Assembly: GCA_020636445.1 (NCBI GenBank)
Contig: JACJXV010000049.1
Location: 1 to 27,762 of the forward strand
Length of the DNA: 27,762 nt
Direction: 5' to 3'
Origin: Lewinellaceae bacterium
GTDB lineage: Bacteria > Bacteroidota > Bacteroidia > Chitinophagales > Saprospiraceae
Made by a program: the position numbers and the translations under genes. Position 1 is the first letter of the stretch. Each line of letters opens with the position of its first letter. The notes under the pieces were generated by a model, which worked only from the letters and a program-made list of their open reading frames with translations, was not told the DNA's origin and made no database searches. This document shows, in pieces, positions 23,701-27,762 of the stretch.

Positions 23701-24843
23701 GAAATACGAGTCCTGATTCGCCAAACGAAAGCCACCATTTTCGTTGACGTAAAAGACAACGGGGTGGGTATTGAGCCCGGATTACACCAACAGGTTTTTC
23801 AACGTTTTTACGAAAAATCCGTCCACCCGAAAACGGCCAGTCAAATCAAAGGTATGGGGATCGGCCTGGCCCTCAGCCGCCAACTGGTCCAATTGCATCA
23901 TGGACAACTCACCCTGGAGAGTCAATCAGGTCAAGGAGCTACTTTTTCGGTGGCCTTGCCGCAAGGAAATCAGCATTTCAGCACTGAGGAGTTGAGTGCA
24001 ACTGACAAAGAACTCACTACCCCGCTATTAGAACCTGTATATGCGATCGCTGCCGCCCAGGAAGACAATGTGCCTGTCCAGAAAAAGACTAACCTCCCTT
24101 TACTCCTGACCGTAGAGGACAACCCGGAAGTGCAAGCCTATATCCGATCCATTTTTGCCGACCAATACCGGATCATCACCGCCGGAGATGGAAAAGATGG
24201 GGTCGCCAAGGCCCAGGAGCACAACCCAGACCTGATCCTCAGCGATGTCATGATGCCGAAAATGGACGGCTTTGAACTTTGCCAGCAACTCAAAACCAAT
24301 CTGGCGACGAGTCATATCCCGATCATTTTACTTACCGCCCGGACTACCCTGAACGACCGGCTGGAAGGCCTGGAAACCGGTGCAGATGACTATATCAGCA
24401 AACCTTTCCATCCGGATGAATTGCGGCTAAAAGTGCGCAACACATTGTTGCAACGGCAACGCATTCGCGAGCGCTTCGGGCAGTCACGCCATTTTGAGCC
24501 CAAGGACGTAGCCGTTACCTCGGCTGATGAAGAATTCCTGACAAAACTGATCGAGCTAATCGAAGCCAACATAGGCAATCCCCATTTCAATATTGAGCAG
24601 TTTGCCCAGGAGCTAGCCGTAAGCCGGGCCTTGCTCTTTACCAAAATCAAAACGCTCACCGATCATACCCCAAAGAACTTCCTGAAATCGTTCCGACTCA
24701 AACGAGCTGCCCAGTTATTGAGTACCGGCAAATTGAATGTCTCCGAGGTCGCTTACCAGGTCGGCTTTAATGAGCCCAAATATTTCAGTCGGGTTTTCCA
24801 ACAAGAATTTGGGGTACCTCCTTCCCAATATGCAGAGGCGTAA
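20797..24843 (+). CDS. hybrid two-component system sensor/regulator (HTCS)
   Basis: I place the start at ATG 20797, where MRINVKVLLFWGVVMLLSVG...AQ makes a signal peptide; the same frame is open back to an ATG at 20647. The product is 1348 residues. About 14 Reg_prop-type repeats (WxGTxxG, e.g. MWFGTREGL, LWVGTYYGG, LWIGTEGGG) form a two-propeller periplasmic sensor, followed by a Y_Y_Y domain (about 700-783) and one membrane helix (about 787-808). Inside the cell come a HisKA domain with His840 (TNVAHEFRTPLT), an ATPase (NLLSNAFKFTPDGG, DNGVGIEP, GMGIGLALSRQL), a receiver with Asp1150 (LSDVMMPKMDG) and a C-terminal AraC-type HTH (about 1245-1346). HTCS proteins bind glycan oligomers and switch on the adjacent utilisation genes. 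Neighbours imply an oligouronide inducer. Confidence 0.95.
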   Translation: MRINVKVLLFWGVVMLLSVGSRAQGNIRFRHFGKKDGLSQNSVFAIAQDSRGVMWFGTREGLTEYDGYRFKIHLHQANKSNSIPSDDVRALAYDFFRHCLWIGTMEGLGRFDFASGTFSAYTTGSGIGKSAIAHILVDSLKRVWVGTANGLHVLEDGAADFKNVGFTQQNRPDVKVIFEDSQAIWIGSEEGLFLFPKKQSITGPPQDIRQVFPELAPLSHLQLRTINQRTPQEYWFGTQADGIWRWRSDTRALSAFRSRKEDPTSLSHDNIRSVAVSADGTLWVGTFLGLNRFLPEQEGFLRILSNDFNPEGLRNSSVRSIFLDSRDNLWVGTYYGGLHYLNEEFSRFQVFKHQFGVNSLSFDVVSSFAEAPNGDLWIGTEGGGLNFWEKQTGTFRFYQSLFGSQGDNVKSLLLDGETLYMGTFQHGLFIFNTEQGEVRHLTAQPNSPYALANENVYALLKAGDTLWIGTYGGGLDILDEKTGKIVHYQHEADNLRSLSSDRVRTLTRDSLGHLWVGTDDGLNRVIPGANGRLEFEHFLPDTKVYVTHLSASRIWAGSLGQGLFQLDPHTGAVTQYTTQQGLPANSILGILTDAAGFLWLSTSNGISRFDPQSGIFTNYSHTDGLENLEFNYNAYYQTKSGDILFGGTHGFTRFNPDQLQRRRDAPRVILTGLTAFNQDIQVGGTDKLLKKPLNETEEIVFRYGDANFTLHFAAIDFTNPLGNRYAYRMVGLNNDWTHTTGKPEATYTLQQEGTYIFELKASNKDGVWNPEIKQLRIKVLPPITRTWWAYLAYAILLSLGTAAIIRFARLRQSYKLEQLEKQQQAAMHQLKLQFFTNVAHEFRTPLTLIIGPLEDLIQHWRKDQDSSARQRLNIIYNNAQRMLDLVNQLLTFRKMEEGHEPMQVEATDLSSFLKTISESFADHAAMRQIQYTLQGAGHPVTVWIDREKMSKVFFNLLSNAFKFTPDGGEIRVLIRQTKATIFVDVKDNGVGIEPGLHQQVFQRFYEKSVHPKTASQIKGMGIGLALSRQLVQLHHGQLTLESQSGQGATFSVALPQGNQHFSTEELSATDKELTTPLLEPVYAIAAAQEDNVPVQKKTNLPLLLTVEDNPEVQAYIRSIFADQYRIITAGDGKDGVAKAQEHNPDLILSDVMMPKMDGFELCQQLKTNLATSHIPIILLTARTTLNDRLEGLETGADDYISKPFHPDELRLKVRNTLLQRQRIRERFGQSRHFEPKDVAVTSADEEFLTKLIELIEANIGNPHFNIEQFAQELAVSRALLFTKIKTLTDHTPKNFLKSFRLKRAAQLLSTGKLNVSEVAYQVGFNEPKYFSRVFQQEFGVPPSQYAEA

Positions 24844-24883
24844 TGCTTGTCATTTTTGAACATAAGTGAGTGAGGAGTGAGGA

Positions 24884-24936
24884 CCCGCCTACGCTGGGCT
24901 TCGGCGGGCGAAGGAAACTTGTCCGCCTCCGGCGGA
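24884..24936 (+). repeat. two GC-rich hairpins after the HTCS gene
   Basis: CCCGCC (24884-24889) pairs with GGCGGG (24903-24908). TCCGCC (24922-24927) pairs with GGCGGA (24931-24936) around a TCC loop. They start 40 bases after the HTCS stop. They may terminate its transcript, or be a copy of a dispersed intergenic repeat, since the GC content contrasts with the AT-rich flank to the right. Confidence 0.5.
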
Positions 24937-24942
24937 TCAGAA

Positions 24943-24963
24943 ACCAGATACCAGCTACCAGGT
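24943..24963 (+). repeat. tandem heptamer ACCAGnT, three copies
   Basis: ACCAGAT, ACCAGCT and ACCAGGT follow each other without spacing, directly right of the GC-rich hairpins. It is likely part of the same intergenic repeat unit. Function unknown. Confidence 0.6.
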
Positions 24964-25226
24964 GGCCATTTCAGCGCCAAACGTTTTTTCAGTGAACAGT
25001 CGGCAGTGACCAGCATACCTCCTTCAGGTTTCTTTGGCAGCTTGGCGAGGTCTCTTCCAGAATAGTTGCCCCTGCCCAAACACCAATTCTCCAAACGCTC
25101 ATCCACCTCCTGTTTACCTGATCAAAACAGGATTCTCCCCGTAATTTAGACTTTTGTACCCCTTATTAAAGATTTTTTTTCAGAACCTATCCATTACATT
25201 TGTCAAAATGAATGTCACAAAAGACT

Positions 25227-25245
25227 ATCATATACAGAATATGAT
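25227..25245 (+). promoter_or_regulatory. candidate operator upstream of the TonB receptor
   Basis: ATCATAT (25227-25233) and ATATGAT (25239-25245) form a perfect inverted repeat with 5-base spacing, ending 34 bases before the receptor ATG. The symmetric form suits a dimeric regulator; no regulator is proven. It overlaps or adjoins the probable promoter zone. Confidence 0.4.
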
Positions 25246-25279
25246 TTGCATTAAGCCGCCATTCAAAACAGGTAATTGC

Positions 25280-27762
25280 ATGAAACAATATTACAATTAT
25301 CTTTCAGTGATAGTCACCTGCCTGCTGCTAAGTGCCGTAACGCCCCTTGCTGCACAAAATGGAATTATCAAAGGGAAGGTAGTTGACAGTAACGACAAAC
25401 TTCCACTTCCGGGAGCCAATGTCTACCTGAAGGATAATATATCCATTGGAACGGTTACCGATATTGACGGCAACTTTCTGCTTGCTGGGGTTCCTGTCGG
25501 GAACCAGCTGCTGGAGGTATCCTTTATCAGTTACGCCACCCAGGAGATTCCGGTTGTCGTCACTGAAAATGGCAATATCTCCTTGGACGTAAGTATGTCT
25601 CCTGAATCAGTTATGGGCCAGGAGATTATCATAACCGGCCAGGCATTGGGCCAGGCCAAAGCCATCAACCAACAGTTAACCTCGGAGACCCTGGTTAATA
25701 TTGTTTCTGCCGATCGGATCCAGGAATTACCCGACGTCAATGCTGCTGAGGCGATATCTCGTCTGCCGGGCATTGCTATCAACCGGAATGGTGGCGAGGG
25801 ACAAAAGGTAGTAATCCGGGGCATGGAGCCCAAATTTGCCGCGATTACCGTGAATGGCGTGCGAATGCCCTCCAACTCTGGTACCGACCGATCGGTCGAC
25901 CTTTCGCTGATATCCCCCGAAATGCTGGATGGAATTGAAGTGTTTAAGTCGCCGTTACCCGATATGGATGCCGATGCCGTTGGAGGTACAGTTAACCTTC
26001 GTTTGCGCAAAGCCCCTAAAGACTTCAAACTCCTGCTCAAAGGACTGGGGGGCTATAATGAATTAAACAAAGACTGGGGCGATCATAAAGGTATTGTTCA
26101 GGTAAGTAAGCGTATCTGGAACGACAAACTGGGTGTTGTTGCTCAGGGCAGTTTGGAGCGTTTTAACCGGGGGGGCGACTTCCTCACCAATGGCTGGCGG
26201 CAGGGAGCTACCGATTCAACCGGCACCACGGAAATTCTGGGGAACTACCTCCGACTGGAAGATCAACAGGAAATCCGCCGCCGCTATAACGGCAGCCTTG
26301 CCCTGGATTACGATCTGAAAAACCATCGGTTTGCCTTCTTCGGTTTGTATAGCAGAACCACCCGCGACCGCTTCACCATGCAGGAGAATTACGAGCCAAA
26401 TGAGCCCGGAATTAGTTTTATCGGCAGAGATATTGAGAACAGTCTCGAGCTGACATCCTTATCCTTGCAGGGAGAGCATCCCCTGGGAAAAGTTATTCTG
26501 GACTGGACCCTGGCAACCAGTGAATCGCAGGGCAAAACACCTTATGATTTTTCCATGCGCTTCGTAAATAACAGCCAGGTGTTTGATGCTTCGCTGGATG
26601 CGAATAGCCATCCCCGCAATTACTATGGGGCGGCAACCGTTGATTTGGCTCAAACCCTGCTTCGGGCGGCCAATGCCAACAACTCCTCTACCAATGAACA
26701 AACAAAAATAGGTGCCTTAAATGTTAAACTTCCGTTTAGCCTGAATTCAAAAATAGGCGGCTATTTCAAGGTCGGTGGTAAGTATACCCAAATTGCCCGC
26801 GACCGCGATATAAATCGTCAGTCTGAAGACTTCTATTATCTTGGGGGGAAAATAGGTCGGGATGCGATCAATGCGTATACGGGCAACCTTATCACCCTTC
26901 CCGACAATCAGGAACTAATCAGTATCCTCAGTTTTGCCAATAGGTCCAATGACCTTCAGTTTATCAATGAAGCGGACGAAAATGTCAACCTGAAAGCTAG
27001 TCTTGATCCCGCCCTCATGCGGCAATGGTACCGCGACCAACAAGCCTTGTTAAATGAAGATCGTACGGTTATTCTTGACCGTTATGAGGTTGAGGAATCC
27101 GTAAGCGCAGCTTATGCAATGCTTCGCCTGGATATCGGCAGCCGGCTAACTATTATCCCGGGCTTGCGGTATGAATATTCGGACAATGAGTATCGGGCAG
27201 GCATTTCATCCATTAATGGTCGTTATGGCGTCAATGGATTTTTCCAGGACACGACCACCTTCCAGACCTATGGTGAATGGCTCCCCCACCTGCATATGAA
27301 ATTTCAAGCGCTTCCCTGGTTGGATTTCCGGGCCTCTTACTCTTCTACCCTATCAAGGCCTGACTTTACATACCTCACACCACGGACCCAGATCGATAAT
27401 AACAACACCATAATTACTTCCGGCAATCCCAACCTGTTACACGCCACTGCAAAAAACTATGACTTCTTTGTTTCTGCCTTTAATGGTAAGCTTGGCCTTC
27501 TTTCCTTTGGGGTGTTCTACAAAGAAGTAGACAACATCTTCTACCCCTGGCGTACGAACCTTTTTGACCAGGCAACCGCTGATGCCTTTGGGTGGCCTAC
27601 CTACAAGGGGTACGAGCTTCGGAGCTACGTTAACTCCAACACCTCCATTATCCGTGGCTTTGAGCTCGACTTACAAACCAACCTGCGTTTCTTACCCAAA
27701 CCCTTCAATGGCATTGTCGTGAACTTCAACTACGCCCGGCTGGATTCCGAAACAGAGGTATT
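25280..27762 (+). CDS. TonB-dependent receptor (3' end off window)
   Basis: Translating from ATG 25280 gives an open frame of 827 codons to the window edge. The signal peptide ends TPLAAQ (about residue 26). A carboxypeptidase-regulatory-like domain follows (IIKGKVVDSNDKLPLPGANV to about 105). The plug begins LVNIVSADRIQELPDVNAAE, with ISRLPGIAINRNGGEGQKVV, IRGMEPKFAAITVNGVRM, RSVDLSLISPEMLDGIEVFK and DADAVGGTVNLRLRKAP. Beta-barrel strands run from about 245. The plug wording is that of the TonB-Xanth-Caul receptor group used for carbohydrate uptake in Caulobacter and Xanthomonas, not of SusC, and no SusD is seen. It follows the HTCS and is a candidate importer of the uronate oligomers. The C-terminus and any downstream partner lie outside. 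Confidence 0.92.
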   Translation, partial: MKQYYNYLSVIVTCLLLSAVTPLAAQNGIIKGKVVDSNDKLPLPGANVYLKDNISIGTVTDIDGNFLLAGVPVGNQLLEVSFISYATQEIPVVVTENGNISLDVSMSPESVMGQEIIITGQALGQAKAINQQLTSETLVNIVSADRIQELPDVNAAEAISRLPGIAINRNGGEGQKVVIRGMEPKFAAITVNGVRMPSNSGTDRSVDLSLISPEMLDGIEVFKSPLPDMDADAVGGTVNLRLRKAPKDFKLLLKGLGGYNELNKDWGDHKGIVQVSKRIWNDKLGVVAQGSLERFNRGGDFLTNGWRQGATDSTGTTEILGNYLRLEDQQEIRRRYNGSLALDYDLKNHRFAFFGLYSRTTRDRFTMQENYEPNEPGISFIGRDIENSLELTSLSLQGEHPLGKVILDWTLATSESQGKTPYDFSMRFVNNSQVFDASLDANSHPRNYYGAATVDLAQTLLRAANANNSSTNEQTKIGALNVKLPFSLNSKIGGYFKVGGKYTQIARDRDINRQSEDFYYLGGKIGRDAINAYTGNLITLPDNQELISILSFANRSNDLQFINEADENVNLKASLDPALMRQWYRDQQALLNEDRTVILDRYEVEESVSAAYAMLRLDIGSRLTIIPGLRYEYSDNEYRAGISSINGRYGVNGFFQDTTTFQTYGEWLPHLHMKFQALPWLDFRASYSSTLSRPDFTYLTPRTQIDNNNTIITSGNPNLLHATAKNYDFFVSAFNGKLGLLSFGVFYKEVDNIFYPWRTNLFDQATADAFGWPTYKGYELRSYVNSNTSIIRGFELDLQTNLRFLPKPFNGIVVNFNYARLDSETEV

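Larger units (their letters stand above)
24844..25279. other. intergenic region with GC-rich hairpins and upstream of the TonB receptor
   Basis: These 436 bases hold no convincing gene. A minus-strand frame across 24753-25106 overlaps the HTCS end and follows repeat sequence, so I treat it as spurious. The left part has two GC-rich hairpins and a triplicated heptamer, both listed separately. The right part is AT-rich, carries a palindrome at 25227-25245, and should contain the receptor promoter. Confidence 0.6.

Noticed and set aside
24943..24963. CRISPR-like repeat
   Set aside because: The heptamers are contiguous with no spacers and far too short. No repeat-spacer array was seen in the window.
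24753..25106. Minus-strand open frame of 117 codons across the end of the HTCS gene and the intergenic repeat
   Set aside because: It overlaps the AraC domain antisense and otherwise translates GC-rich repeat sequence. No domain or signal is visible.
25531..26040. Minus-strand frame of 169 codons
   Set aside because: Antisense to the plug region of the TonB receptor, whose own frame has strong motifs throughout.

Overview
The window looks like chromosomal DNA from a member of the Bacteroidota, plausibly a free-living Saprospiria- or Cytophagia-like bacterium. The evidence is two proteins with type IX secretion (T9SS) C-terminal sorting tails, a one-polypeptide hybrid two-component system (HTCS), a TonB-dependent receptor with a carboxypeptidase-like N-terminal extension, and a tail-fibre/S74 secreted protein. 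Base composition looks balanced. The lineage is inferred from gene content. No rRNA, tRNA, CRISPR array or phage block was seen.

Bases 1-11.4 kb are mostly housekeeping and secreted proteins. On the minus strand there is a tandem pair of M16 peptidases, one with the zinc motif and its partner without it and cut by the window edge, followed by a YkuK/DUF458 RNase H-like protein. On the plus strand lie an S74-domain secreted protein and a one-base-spaced T9SS-tailed protein. Convergent to these are an SGNH hydrolase, a YebC-family protein and a phosphohexomutase, all on the minus strand. A beta-CASP metallo-beta-lactamase-fold RNase-like gene on the plus strand ends this block.

From 11.5 kb to the right edge the window is a uronic-acid polysaccharide utilisation region. 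It holds uxuA (mannonate dehydratase), a T9SS-secreted right-handed beta-helix protein of unrecognised specificity, kduI, a tightly coupled minus-strand operon (CE4-like deacetylase and two PL5/PL38-like lyase lipoproteins joined by ATGA overlaps), a divergent HTCS sensor/regulator and a TonB-dependent receptor running off the window. The simplest reading is as follows. The secreted beta-helix protein and the lyase lipoproteins depolymerise an acidic, perhaps acetylated, glycan outside the cell or at its surface. The receptor imports the products. KduI processes the unsaturated uronate ends, and UxuA processes saturated glucuronate-derived mannonate, both feeding 2-keto-3-deoxygluconate. Having uxuA beside kduI favours a glucuronate-rich substrate (glucuronan-like) over pure alginate, but this is inference. 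No SusD, KduD, KDG kinase or KDPG aldolase lies inside the window.

An IS4-type insertion sequence (about 15852-17177, with imperfect terminal repeats and a 5-bp ATTAA direct repeat) sits between the lyase operon and kduI. It appears to have split what was one operon. The transposase start codon lies within one arm of a perfect 9-bp inverted repeat, a layout that would limit translation from read-through transcripts.
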